From Rhodospirillaceae bacterium (GTDB taxonomy: Bacteria > Pseudomonadota > Alphaproteobacteria > SP197): a DNA stretch of 17,462 nucleotides. Numbering within the stretch: the stretch's first letter is position 1; each line of letters begins with the position of its first letter. Under the pieces are notes generated by a model that searched no databases, was not told the DNA's origin, and saw only the letters and a list, made by a program, of their open reading frames with translations. The stretch is taken from contig JABIUG010000455.1 in NCBI GenBank assembly GCA_018700655.1, forward strand, positions 1 to 17,462, written 5' to 3'. A program made the position numbers and the translations under genes. Below are positions 8,072 to 15,237 of this stretch, piece after piece.

Positions 8072-8944
8072 ATGCCGTTTGATCTCTCCCCCATCGGCCC
8101 GACGCTCGGCGCCATCATCGAAGGCATCGATGCCCGCGACCTGAGCGATGCCGACGATGCTGCCCTGAAAGCAGCCTTTGCCGAACACCGTGTTCTGGTG
8201 CTGCGTGATCAGAGCCTCGGCGCCGACGATCAGGTCACGTTCTCGGCTCGGTTCGGGCCGCTCTACCGGATGCCTTACGTCAAGCCGCTGGCCGATCATC
8301 CCGATGTAATCGCGGTCCTGAAGGAAGCCGACGAGGTCAAGGTCTCGACCTTCGGCAGCTGGTGGCATGCCGATTTCAGCTATCTCGAAGAGCCGCCGGT
8401 TTATTCGATCCTGCAGGCCCACGAGCTGCCGCCGGCGGGCGGCGACACGCTTTTTGCTGATCTGTGCACCGCCTATGACGCGCTTTCCGACGGCATGAAG
8501 GCGATGCTGTCGCCACTCAAGGTGATGCATTCGGGCCATATCTACGGCACGAAGCTGGCGCCTGACGGCGAGAAGGCGCGGATGCGCAGCGTCGAGGTCT
8601 CGACCGGTCACGTGGAGGCCGATGTCGAGCGGGCCCACCCGCTGGTCCGCCTCCATCAACCGAGCGGGCGCCCCGCCCTTTTCTGCAGCCCGACCTACAC
8701 GACCCGGCTGGAAGGGATGACCGCGACCGAGAGCGCGTCGATCCTCGGCTACCTTTATGAACATATCGCCCGGCCGGAGTTCACCATCCGCCAGCGCTGG
8801 CAGGCCGGTGACCTCCTGATGTGGGACAACCGGGCGGTCGTGCATCTGGCAGTCAACGACTATGACGGCCACCGCCGCCTGCTTCACCGCACAACGGTCG
8901 CAAGCGAACGCCCCGTCCCGGCCTTCAACCAGGAGGATTCCTGA
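8072..8944 (+). CDS. TauD/TfdA-family Fe(II)/2-oxoglutarate-dependent dioxygenase
   Basis: This is a 290-residue protein of normal family length. The iron ligands are visible as the H99-x-D101 motif in SWWHADFSY and the distal H258 in WDNRAVVHLA. The 2-oxoglutarate-binding Arg cluster is in HRRLLHRTTV (267-276). Such enzymes couple 2-oxoglutarate decarboxylation to substrate hydroxylation in the cytoplasm. Known substrates include taurine, aryloxyalkanoates, quaternary ammonium compounds and others. The substrate here is not evident, and the protein should not be called taurine dioxygenase on this evidence. Its stop overlaps the start of the nitronate monooxygenase gene (TGATG), so the two are cotranslated. 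The ATG at 8072 lacks a strong ribosome site. Confidence 0.93.
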   Translation: MPFDLSPIGPTLGAIIEGIDARDLSDADDAALKAAFAEHRVLVLRDQSLGADDQVTFSARFGPLYRMPYVKPLADHPDVIAVLKEADEVKVSTFGSWWHADFSYLEEPPVYSILQAHELPPAGGDTLFADLCTAYDALSDGMKAMLSPLKVMHSGHIYGTKLAPDGEKARMRSVEVSTGHVEADVERAHPLVRLHQPSGRPALFCSPTYTTRLEGMTATESASILGYLYEHIARPEFTIRQRWQAGDLLMWDNRAVVHLAVNDYDGHRRLLHRTTVASERPVPAFNQEDS

Positions 8945-10014
8945 TGCTCTGGCCCCGCACCGACCTCTGTGACCTGCTCGACATCGAGCCCCCGATCCTG
9001 CAGGCGCCCATGGCAGGATCAACGACACCGGCACTGGTTGCAGCAGTGAGCAATGCCGGTGGGCTCGGCGGCCACGGTTGCGCCACACTTGGTCCCGATG
9101 CCTTCAGGGATCATGTCGGCCAGATCCGCGCAGCCTCGAACCGGCCCTTTCACGTCAATTTCTTCAACCACGACGCCCCACCCGAAGACGGCCAGGCCGG
9201 ACCGCGGATGCGGGCTGCATTGCAGACCCTGTGGGATGAAGCCGAACTGGGCCAGATGCCCGCTGCCGAGAATCCCTGGCCGCTCTTTACCGAGGAAAGG
9301 CTGGCCGCCCTACTGGAGATGAGCCCACAGGTCGTCTCGTTCCATTTTGGCCTGCCCGATGAGGCAACGGTCAATGCCGTCAAGGGCGCTGGTTGTGTCC
9401 TGCTGTGCTCGGCAACGTCTGTCGCCGAGGCAATCGAACTCGAACGACGTGGCGTTGATGCCGTCATCGCACAGGGGTTTGAAGCGGGTGGTCATCGCGG
9501 CACGTTCATCGGCGATGTCATGGGTGGCACCGTGCCGACCATGGTGCTCGTGCCCCAGATCGCCAGCGCAGTGACGATCCCGGTGATCGCGGCGGGCGGG
9601 ATCATGGACGGGCGCGGGATCGCGGCAGCCCTGGCCCTGGGCGCCTCGGGCGTCCAGTTGGGAACGGCCTTTCTTACCTGCCCGGAGGCTTCGGTCTCGC
9701 CGGCACATCACGCTGCGCTGATGGCCGCTGCCGGCAACGAGATGCGCACCCTGGTCACCAAAGGCGTGTCGGGCAGACCTGCCCGTGGGCTGGCCAACCG
9801 CCTGTTGAAGGACGTCGTTGCCCTGGAAGATGAAGCCGCACCCTTCCCCATGCAAAACGTGCTGACCCGTCCCCTGAGTGCAACCGGGCAAGCCGAACTT
9901 GCCGTGATGTGGGCAGGTGCGGGCGCGGCGGCATCACGCGGATTGGCCGCCGCAGAGCTGATGGCGCAACTGGTCGATGAAACCGGGGCCGCTCTTGCCG
10001 CGCTCAGAACCTGA
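8944..10014 (+). CDS. Nitronate monooxygenase (2-nitropropane dioxygenase family), FMN-dependent
   Basis: The 356-residue protein has a TIM-barrel fold. An early conserved PPILQAPMAGSTTPALVAAVS segment is followed by HFGLP (134-138), the EAGGHRG motif (180-186) with the probable catalytic His184, and the FMN phosphate-binding block AAGGIMDGRG to QLGTAFL (216-244). Nitronate monooxygenases oxidise alkyl nitronates such as propionate-3-nitronate to aldehydes and nitrite; several relatives act as flavin reductases or enoyl reductases. The start is well set: AGGAGG at 8931-8936 with 7-nt spacing inside the end of the dioxygenase gene. The M20 hydrolase gene follows 11 bp downstream, so the three form one operon. 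Confidence 0.9.
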   Translation: MLWPRTDLCDLLDIEPPILQAPMAGSTTPALVAAVSNAGGLGGHGCATLGPDAFRDHVGQIRAASNRPFHVNFFNHDAPPEDGQAGPRMRAALQTLWDEAELGQMPAAENPWPLFTEERLAALLEMSPQVVSFHFGLPDEATVNAVKGAGCVLLCSATSVAEAIELERRGVDAVIAQGFEAGGHRGTFIGDVMGGTVPTMVLVPQIASAVTIPVIAAGGIMDGRGIAAALALGASGVQLGTAFLTCPEASVSPAHHAALMAAAGNEMRTLVTKGVSGRPARGLANRLLKDVVALEDEAAPFPMQNVLTRPLSATGQAELAVMWAGAGAAASRGLAAAELMAQLVDETGAALAALRT

Positions 10015-10025
10015 AGGCAGACACC

Positions 10026-11279
10026 ATGGTTGATGACGTCAGAAATTCCCTGGTTGCCGATCTCGATGCCGAGGCCGACGAGCAGGTCGCCTTCCTCTCG
10101 CGCTTTGTTGCCGCACCCAGCCCGAACCCGCCCGGTGACACGCGCGATGCGGCGCAACATCTGATCGATGCGCTCGATGCCGAAGGCCTGGAACACGAGG
10201 TCTTTGCACCCAACGAGATCATGCCCAACATCGTTGCCAGCTTCGAAGGCGGCGCGGGCGATGGCCCCCATGTCGTGCTCAACGGCCATATCGACGTCTT
10301 CCCGGTCGAGGACCCGGAGGTGTGGTCGAAGGACCCCTGGAGCGGAGAAGTCAGTGACGGGCGCATCTGGGGCCGTGGCGTGATCGACATGAAATGCGGC
10401 ACCGCATCGCTGCTTCACGTCTACCGCCATCTCCACCGGCTGCGTGACCACCTGAAAGGCCGGGTCACGCTGACCTGCGTTTCGGATGAAGAAACAGTCG
10501 GGCCCTGGGGTGCACGCTGGCTGGTCGCAAACGTGCCCGAAAAAGTCCTGGGCGATGTTTTGATGTCGGCCGAAGCAACCGGCAAACACGCGCTCTATTT
10601 CGCCGAGCGCGGCGTATTCTGGGCCACGATCACCCTGCGCACCCCGGGCGGTCACGGCGCCTATGGCCACACCACACCCTCGGCCAGCCGCATCGCTGCC
10701 GCCATGATCCATGATTTCGAGGAACTCGAGACAATCGAAGGTTGTCTCAGCGACAATGTCGCAGCAATCCTGGGGCAGGCCGAGGCCAGCATCGACCTCA
10801 GCCATGGCGAAGGAACTTCGGCCATGCTGAACAAGATCACCGTCAATGTCGCGATGGTGAATGCCGGGGTAAAGGCCAACATGATCCCCTCGCGCTGCGA
10901 CATCGTGCTCGATATCCGCCTGCCGATCTCGATGACCTATGCCGATGTCCTGCCGCAGCTCGAAGAGATCGTCGCGCGTTACCCCGCCGCCGCCATGAAG
11001 GTCGATGAGACGATCGATCCCAACTGGTGCGATCCCGACCATCCGCTTGTGCCGATCATCCAGGCCAATGCCCAGGCGCTCACAGGCACGCGGCCCGATC
11101 CCATTGTCTGCCTGGGCATGACCGATGCACGGCTTTGGCGTTACGCCGGTGTTCCCGCCTTTGTCTATGGCTCGACCACCGAAGGCACCGCCGGTCTCAA
11201 CGAGAGTGTCGAGATCGACGACTACCTCCACGTCGTGAAGACCCATGCACTTTCGGCGTTCGACTACCTCACGACTTGA
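10026..11279 (+). CDS. M20-family metallohydrolase (ArgE/DapE/carboxypeptidase type) with one metal ligand changed
   Basis: A 417-residue enzyme. The dinuclear-zinc residues are H88-x-D90 (NGHIDVFP), D121 (GRGVIDMKCG), catalytic E155 with E156 (SDEET), and E183 (SAEAT). The dimerisation domain contains GGHGAYGH (208-215). The C-terminal ligand, normally His four residues before Glu (HxxxE), is Ala389 in TAGLNE. The protein may therefore bind one metal or belong to a subgroup with a different site. M20 enzymes hydrolyse amide bonds of N-acyl amino acids or related compounds. AAGG at 10014-10017 gives an 8-nt spacing to the ATG. It sits in the dioxygenase/nitronate monooxygenase operon and may release an amine or acid from the same substrate. 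The substrate is unknown. Confidence 0.88.
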   Translation: MVDDVRNSLVADLDAEADEQVAFLSRFVAAPSPNPPGDTRDAAQHLIDALDAEGLEHEVFAPNEIMPNIVASFEGGAGDGPHVVLNGHIDVFPVEDPEVWSKDPWSGEVSDGRIWGRGVIDMKCGTASLLHVYRHLHRLRDHLKGRVTLTCVSDEETVGPWGARWLVANVPEKVLGDVLMSAEATGKHALYFAERGVFWATITLRTPGGHGAYGHTTPSASRIAAAMIHDFEELETIEGCLSDNVAAILGQAEASIDLSHGEGTSAMLNKITVNVAMVNAGVKANMIPSRCDIVLDIRLPISMTYADVLPQLEEIVARYPAAAMKVDETIDPNWCDPDHPLVPIIQANAQALTGTRPDPIVCLGMTDARLWRYAGVPAFVYGSTTEGTAGLNESVEIDDYLHVVKTHALSAFDYLTT

Positions 11280-11326
11280 AGCAATCCCCGCGCGGTGTGA
11301 CCATGGTTGGACACGGGAGGTCCGTC

Positions 11327-12217
11327 ATGTCCAAACCGCGCATCGAACACGTTAAAGCCACCGCATCTGCCCAAGAGATTTCATTGATCCTTGAACGTGA
11401 CGGCTGCGTCGTCATCGACCGGCTGTTAAGCGAAGCGTTCTGTGACCGGATTCTCGATGATCTGCACCCCTGGATGAACAAGGTGCCGGAAGGTGACGGC
11501 GAATGGCTCGGCTTCAAGACAAGGCGTACCCATGGCCTCGTCGCCAAGTCACCGGCGGTGCGCGAGAACCTGTGCCACCCCCTGATCCTCGACATCCTGG
11601 ATCGTGTGATCGGACCCTGGTGTGACAGCTTCCAGCTCAGCTCATCCTCGATCACATCCATCGGACCGGGCGAGAGCAACCAGGAGGTCCATCGCGACGC
11701 CCTGATGTTTCCGTTCAGCCATCCGACCGAACGGGTCGCCTACTGCACGACCTTCTGGGCGCTTTCCGAATTCACCGAGGACAATGGCGCAACCCGTGTC
11801 GTGCCCGGCAGCCATCGCTGGGATGACGATCGTGTCGCCCAGGAGCACGAGTTCACCCGGGCGGTCATGGACAGGGGCTCGGTACTGATCTTCACCTATG
11901 CCGTCCATCACGGCGGCGGCGCCAATGTCACAACTGACGAATGGCGGCACGCGCTGTTTGCTTCCTACGTCGTCGGCTGGCTGCGCCAGGAAGAGAACCA
12001 GTATCTGGTCAGCCCGCCCGAGGTCGCGCGACACTACCCGGAACAGCTCCAGAGACTGATCGGTTATCAGGTCCATCGCCCGTTCCTTGGCTGGTACGAC
12101 CTGCAGGAACCGCTCAAGCTGCTGGAAGGTTATGAGGAAACCACTGCCCCCAATGTCGACCTCTATGCCGAAGGCGAAGATCACGGCGTTCTCAGCAAAA
12201 ACGTTCGCCGTCTCTAG
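11327..12217 (+). CDS. Phytanoyl-CoA dioxygenase (PhyH)-family Fe(II)/2-oxoglutarate oxygenase
   Basis: The 296-residue protein has the PhyH core: H122-x-D124 in VHRDALMF, distal H195 in VHHGGGAN, and R207 (EWRHAL) for 2-oxoglutarate. The double-stranded beta-helix pattern SNQEVHRDA ... DNGATRVVPGSHRWDDD is typical. Bacterial PhyH proteins hydroxylate diverse small molecules; phytanoyl-CoA is unlikely to be the real substrate. The ATG at 11327 follows GGGAGG (11315-11320) with 6-nt spacing. An ATG at 11303 is also in frame but has no ribosome site. It lies 47 bp after the M20 gene and probably continues the same operon, as the second 2-oxoglutarate oxygenase in it. A hairpin follows its stop. 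Confidence 0.9.
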   Translation: MSKPRIEHVKATASAQEISLILERDGCVVIDRLLSEAFCDRILDDLHPWMNKVPEGDGEWLGFKTRRTHGLVAKSPAVRENLCHPLILDILDRVIGPWCDSFQLSSSSITSIGPGESNQEVHRDALMFPFSHPTERVAYCTTFWALSEFTEDNGATRVVPGSHRWDDDRVAQEHEFTRAVMDRGSVLIFTYAVHHGGGANVTTDEWRHALFASYVVGWLRQEENQYLVSPPEVARHYPEQLQRLIGYQVHRPFLGWYDLQEPLKLLEGYEETTAPNVDLYAEGEDHGVLSKNVRRL

Positions 12218-12233
12218 CGCGTTGATGACGCGC
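12217..12233 (+). terminator. Weak terminator-like hairpin after the PhyH gene
   Basis: GCGCGT and ACGCGC form a perfect 6-bp stem around a TGATG loop, starting in the stop codon. It is followed by GGATTTG, not a clean T run, so termination may be partial. Confidence 0.35.
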
Positions 12234-12273
12234 GGATTTGCGATTGAATCGGGATATGACAGGGCCGGGCAGT

Positions 12274-12304
12274 TTGACAAAGCTTCAAAATTTGAGGTCA
12301 TAGT
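12274..12304 (+). promoter_or_regulatory. Candidate promoter for the transglutaminase-like gene
   Basis: A perfect -35 hexamer TTGACA (12274-12279) is followed after 19 bp by CATAGT (12299-12304), a 4-of-6 match to the -10 consensus. Transcription would start about 15-20 bp before the ribosome site GGGAG (12327-12331). It suggests that the last gene of the cluster can be transcribed on its own. Confidence 0.4.
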
Positions 12305-12340
12305 CTCGATCACGCTGACACAGGCCGGGAGTTCCAGATC

Positions 12341-13201
12341 GTGATCACGCCAGATGTTTCCTGCTATCTCGACCATACTCCGGTGAGTGATCCCGGCGCA
12401 TTTTCCGGGCTGCTTGATCAGCTGGAACCCGACATTAAGACACTCCCCGAAGCGGTCGCACGGCTGATGTGTCACCCCACTGTTGCGGCATCACGGGGGA
12501 TCGAACTGGCGCCGGAACAGGCCAGTGATCGTCACACGCGCAGCATATCCAGACTGCTAGATTGTCTGGCTTCGCGCGACCCCGCGCCGCTGGGTGAGCC
12601 GCGCGATCTCTTCTGCCGCTTTGGCGGCACCTGCCGTGATCATGCCATGCTGGGCATCGCCTGCCTGCGCCACCATGGCATTCCAGCGCGCATGCGTGGC
12701 GGGTTTGCACGTTACTTTTCCGATGGCTTCTGGGACGACCACTGGGTCGCTGAAGTCTGGCAGGACGACACCTGTAAGCTGGTCGACATGCAGCTTGGCC
12801 ACGAGGCGGTCGCACACTACGCCGTCGCCTTCGATCCCTGGGACGTCCCACGCGGCGAAGTCGATACCGCGCGCCTGGGCGTGGAGCTGCTCGAGATCAC
12901 CGGCACCTGGTTCGCCGCCGGCAGTGTGGTCCGCGATGCGGCCTCTCTGGCCGGCGTCGAACTGTTGCCCTGGGACTACTGGGGCGATGCAGTGGACTTC
13001 GGATCTGATGCGGTGCTGCTTGGCGAATGTTCGGCTGGCCTTGATGCCATGGCAGAACTGCTCGGTGGTACCAGCGCAACCCATGCCCGTGCCCGTGACA
13101 CCCTGGAATCGCACGCCTGGATCGGCATGCCCCGGGCAGTCGTCAGCTATCAGGATGACGGTGAACCGCTCGTCGTTGAAATCACCATAGCGGCGGCTTG
13201 A
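12341..13201 (+). CDS. Transglutaminase-like (cysteine-protease-fold) domain protein
   Basis: A 286-residue protein with a transglutaminase-like core. The Cys-His-Asp triad can be read as C98 (GTCRDHA), H134 (DDHWVAEVW) and D149 (KLVDMQLG). The segment LGIACLRHHGIPARMRGGFARYF between them is typical of the fold. Bacterial members act as proteases, amidases or peptide cyclotransferases, and seldom as true transglutaminases. No signal peptide is visible, so it is cytosolic. It starts with GTG at 12341, with GGGAG 9 nt upstream; the next in-frame Met is at residue 43, too late for the family. It is the last gene of the plus-strand cluster and its stop is 3 bp from the convergent DUF1223 gene. 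Substrate unknown. Confidence 0.82.
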   Translation: MITPDVSCYLDHTPVSDPGAFSGLLDQLEPDIKTLPEAVARLMCHPTVAASRGIELAPEQASDRHTRSISRLLDCLASRDPAPLGEPRDLFCRFGGTCRDHAMLGIACLRHHGIPARMRGGFARYFSDGFWDDHWVAEVWQDDTCKLVDMQLGHEAVAHYAVAFDPWDVPRGEVDTARLGVELLEITGTWFAAGSVVRDAASLAGVELLPWDYWGDAVDFGSDAVLLGECSAGLDAMAELLGGTSATHARARDTLESHAWIGMPRAVVSYQDDGEPLVVEITIAAA

Positions 13202-13204
13202 AAC

Positions 13205-13954
13205 CTACCAGGTCGCGGCGTCCGTCACTTCATAGGTGATCTCACGCGCGCCCAGAATCGGGCCCAGACCTTCAGGCTGCACGATGATGGCGCAGCCGAA
13301 ACCATGCTCGCCGTTGTTGTCGACGATGGCTTCCCAGGGAAGCGTGATGTCCATCGCCTGACCATCCCACATGCCGATCGCGGTGAGCTGATCGACAACA
13401 TTGCCATGGACCAGATGTTTGCCGGCATTTTCGCCAGAGGTGACTTCGGATCCGGCATCGAGGACATAACGCACGAACCAGATCGTCGCATCGCCATCGT
13501 AGTCCGCTGCAGGAATAGAAACGGTAAGCGAGCGTTTCTCGGTCCAGATCAACCCGATATCGAGCATGGGCGGGCGGGCCGACGCCTGCGCGATGGCATC
13601 ATCAACACTGCCCTTGTCCGAGCCAACGACATGCGCGTTGCCGTCAACCACGAGCTGGGGCGTGTAGATCATGGGCGAGCCCATGGCGCGCGCGTAGGCG
13701 CGTTGGCGGTTGGTGTATTCGTGGGTCGCGAAGCGATCTTTCCAGCCCAGGTAATCCCAATAATCGACATGGAAGGCCAGAGCGATGACGTCGTCGCGTT
13801 CGCGCAGATCGAGCAGATACTGATCCGCCGGTGGACAGGAGCTGCAGCCTTCCGACGTGAAAAGCTCGACCACCACGGGCGACTCCGCCCGAGCAGGCGC
13901 CAGGGCCAGAACAGAGACCGCCAAGGCGGCAAGAAGGATCATACCTATCTGCAT
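13205..13954 (-). CDS. DUF1223 family secreted thioredoxin-fold protein
   Basis: From the ATG at 13954 the product has 249 residues. A clear signal peptide at 1-23 (MILLAALAVSVLALAPARA, cut before ES) is followed by VVVELFTSEGCSSCPPADQY, the hallmark of DUF1223, with a CSSC pair at 37-40 at the start of a thioredoxin-like fold. Further conserved features are FHVDYWDYLGWKDRF and a YTPQLVVDG strand. The protein is periplasmic and might act in thiol redox chemistry, but no activity is established for the family. The open frame extends to a TTG at 13993 that would overlap nothing useful; the ATG gives a normal signal peptide. It is divergent from the histidine phosphatase gene. Confidence 0.88.
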   Translation of the reverse strand: MQIGMILLAALAVSVLALAPARAESPVVVELFTSEGCSSCPPADQYLLDLRERDDVIALAFHVDYWDYLGWKDRFATHEYTNRQRAYARAMGSPMIYTPQLVVDGNAHVVGSDKGSVDDAIAQASARPPMLDIGLIWTEKRSLTVSIPAADYDGDATIWFVRYVLDAGSEVTSGENAGKHLVHGNVVDQLTAIGMWDGQAMDITLPWEAIVDNNGEHGFGCAIIVQPEGLGPILGAREITYEVTDAATW

Positions 13955-14031
13955 AACAGGCCAGATATTGGTTGGGGTGGAGGTCACCAGCAAGTCACGT
14001 TCGGGTTATGGTAGCGGCGCAGTCAGGATCT

Positions 14032-14649
14032 ATGGCCATCATGCTCTACATTCTCCGTCATGGCGAAACAGAATGGAATCGCAGCGGGCGGTTCCAGGGC
14101 CAGAACAATTCTCCGCTGACCGATCGCGGCAAGGCACAGGCCCGGGCAATGGGTCGCCTCCTGCGCGATCGCCTCGAGGACACCGAACACGCGCCTATCT
14201 CGGCCAGCCCTTTGGGGCGGACGCAGCAGGCTCTAGAGATTGTCTGCGAGGAGCTTGGCAGACAACCCGCAACAGCCCGAAACGACAAAGCGTTGATGAA
14301 GATATGCTACGGCGACTGGGAGGGAAAAACGGCGACCGAGGTCGCCCTTCACGACAGGGCCGCACACGAGTTGCGCTACCAGGATCGCCTGCGCAACCGC
14401 GTACCCAACGGCGAGAGTTACCTCGATATCTATCACCGGGCGGCTGCCTGGTTGGCTGGGATCGAGCTTGAGCGCGAGACCGTAGTGGTCGCCCATGGCG
14501 CCTTCAACCGCATGCTGATCGCGGCCGCCTGCGGCCATGATCCCGAACTTCACCTCGACACGCAAACGCCCCAGGACGCCATCTATGCGGCGACGAACGG
14601 CAGCTACCAACTGGTCAACACGGATTATCGCGACGAAGAAATCACTTGA
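14032..14649 (+). CDS. Histidine phosphatase (phosphoglycerate-mutase-like) family protein
   Basis: 205 residues, cytosolic. The phosphohistidine motif is LRHGETEWN (catalytic H10 with R9), followed by R63 in GRTQQAL and the second His H155 in VVAHGAFNR. The segment MKICYGDWEGKT (89-100) corresponds to the usual 'LxEIxxGxWEG' block, but the Glu that often serves as proton donor is Lys90 (AAG). The enzyme may be a phosphatase with altered chemistry or a mutase relative; the substrate is not deducible, and it should not be named gpm or cobC. The ATG at 14032 follows AGGAT; another ATG at 14041 is equally possible. The open frame begins upstream at 13972. The neighbouring DUF1223 gene is divergent. 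Confidence 0.88.
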   Translation: MAIMLYILRHGETEWNRSGRFQGQNNSPLTDRGKAQARAMGRLLRDRLEDTEHAPISASPLGRTQQALEIVCEELGRQPATARNDKALMKICYGDWEGKTATEVALHDRAAHELRYQDRLRNRVPNGESYLDIYHRAAAWLAGIELERETVVVAHGAFNRMLIAAACGHDPELHLDTQTPQDAIYAATNGSYQLVNTDYRDEEIT

Positions 14650-14672
14650 ATTCTGCGGATTTCCAATATACT
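14646..14672 (+). promoter_or_regulatory. Candidate padR promoter
   Basis: TTGAAT (14646-14651) overlaps the stop codon of the previous gene, and TATACT (14667-14672) lies 15 bp further on inside the palindrome. The -10 match is good (5 of 6); the spacing is short. A repressor bound at the palindrome would cover the -10 box. Confidence 0.45.
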
Positions 14673-14687
14673 AAAATTTTAGTATAT
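14666..14687. promoter_or_regulatory. Perfect 22-bp palindrome, probable PadR operator
   Basis: ATATACTAAAA is followed directly by its exact reverse complement, with no spacer and no mismatch. It is AT-only apart from one C/G pair, in a GC-rich genome, and ends 10 bp before the padR ATG. PadR regulators bind such dyads as dimers and usually repress their own gene, so autoregulation is the natural reading. Confidence 0.75.
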
Positions 14688-14697
14688 GAGATGAACC

Positions 14698-15237
14698 ATG
14701 ACCACGCGCCTGCTTGTTCTCTGGCTTCTGTCTGAACGACCGCACCACGGCTACAGCATCAAGGCGATCCTGACGGATGCCGGATTTGCGCCCTGGTTCG
14801 CGCTGGAAGACGCCTCGATCTATGCCATGCTCAAAAGCCTGACCAGGCAGGGCCTGGCAGTTGTCGCGGGCGAAGAGCAGCCGGGCAACCGGCCCGGCCG
14901 CACGCTCTACAAAATCACAGCGCAAGGCCGCATCGCACTGGCCACTGACATGAAAACCGCCCTGACGGTTACGCGTGCGCGCCCTGAGCCGGTCCACGCC
15001 GCACTGGCCGCGATCGACGAACTCGAGCCCGCCGAACTGCGTGAAGCACTGGTACGGCGCCAGGTTGCTGTTACCGAACGCCTCGACCTTGTCACGCGGC
15101 AGGCGCTCGCCGCACCGTCAGGTCTTCTAGCGCGACGCGAGCTGGCACTTCTCGACACCGAACTGGCGTGGCTCAAATCAGAGCTCGCCACCCATGATCA
15201 ACAATGGCCCCAACCCAAAAGGAACAACGCGTCATGA
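14698..15237 (+). CDS. PadR-family transcriptional regulator
   Basis: 179 residues. The N-terminal winged helix (about 1-85) shows the PadR pattern: LLVLWLLSERPHHGYSIKAI, then a recognition region ASIYAMLKSLTRQGLAV and the wing GRTLYKITAQGRIAL. The C-terminal helical part (about 95-170) serves for dimerisation. PadR repressors respond to small aromatic or other ligands and control an adjacent effector gene. The downstream NUDIX-like gene begins inside the padR stop codon (ATGA), so it is the obvious target and partner. The perfect palindrome at 14666-14687 is the likely operator. It is short for a PadR of the long (two-domain) class but complete in the visible domains. Confidence 0.9.
   Translation: MTTRLLVLWLLSERPHHGYSIKAILTDAGFAPWFALEDASIYAMLKSLTRQGLAVVAGEEQPGNRPGRTLYKITAQGRIALATDMKTALTVTRARPEPVHAALAAIDELEPAELREALVRRQVAVTERLDLVTRQALAAPSGLLARRELALLDTELAWLKSELATHDQQWPQPKRNNAS

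Noticed and set aside
8072..8944. Naming the dioxygenase taurine dioxygenase (tauD)
   Set aside because: The iron and 2-oxoglutarate residues are family-wide, and no taurine transport or sulfonate genes are nearby.
7982..9088. 368-codon minus-strand open frame
   Set aside because: Antisense to the TauD-type gene and the REP-like region; composition is shadow-like and there are no motifs.
9708..11246. 512-codon open frame on the minus strand
   Set aside because: It lies antisense to the nitronate monooxygenase and M20 genes, which have full catalytic motifs and ribosome sites. Its translation has no recognisable domain and is the usual shadow of high-GC coding DNA.
11027..11326. N-terminal extension of the PhyH gene
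   Set aside because: The frame is open but overlaps the end of the M20 gene in another frame; the ATG at 11327 with GGGAGG is the better start.
11642..12475. 277-codon minus-strand open frame
   Set aside because: Antisense to the PhyH gene; no recognisable motif and no upstream ribosome site.
13304..14014. 236-codon plus-strand open frame
   Set aside because: Antisense to the DUF1223 gene, which has a signal peptide and the family motif.
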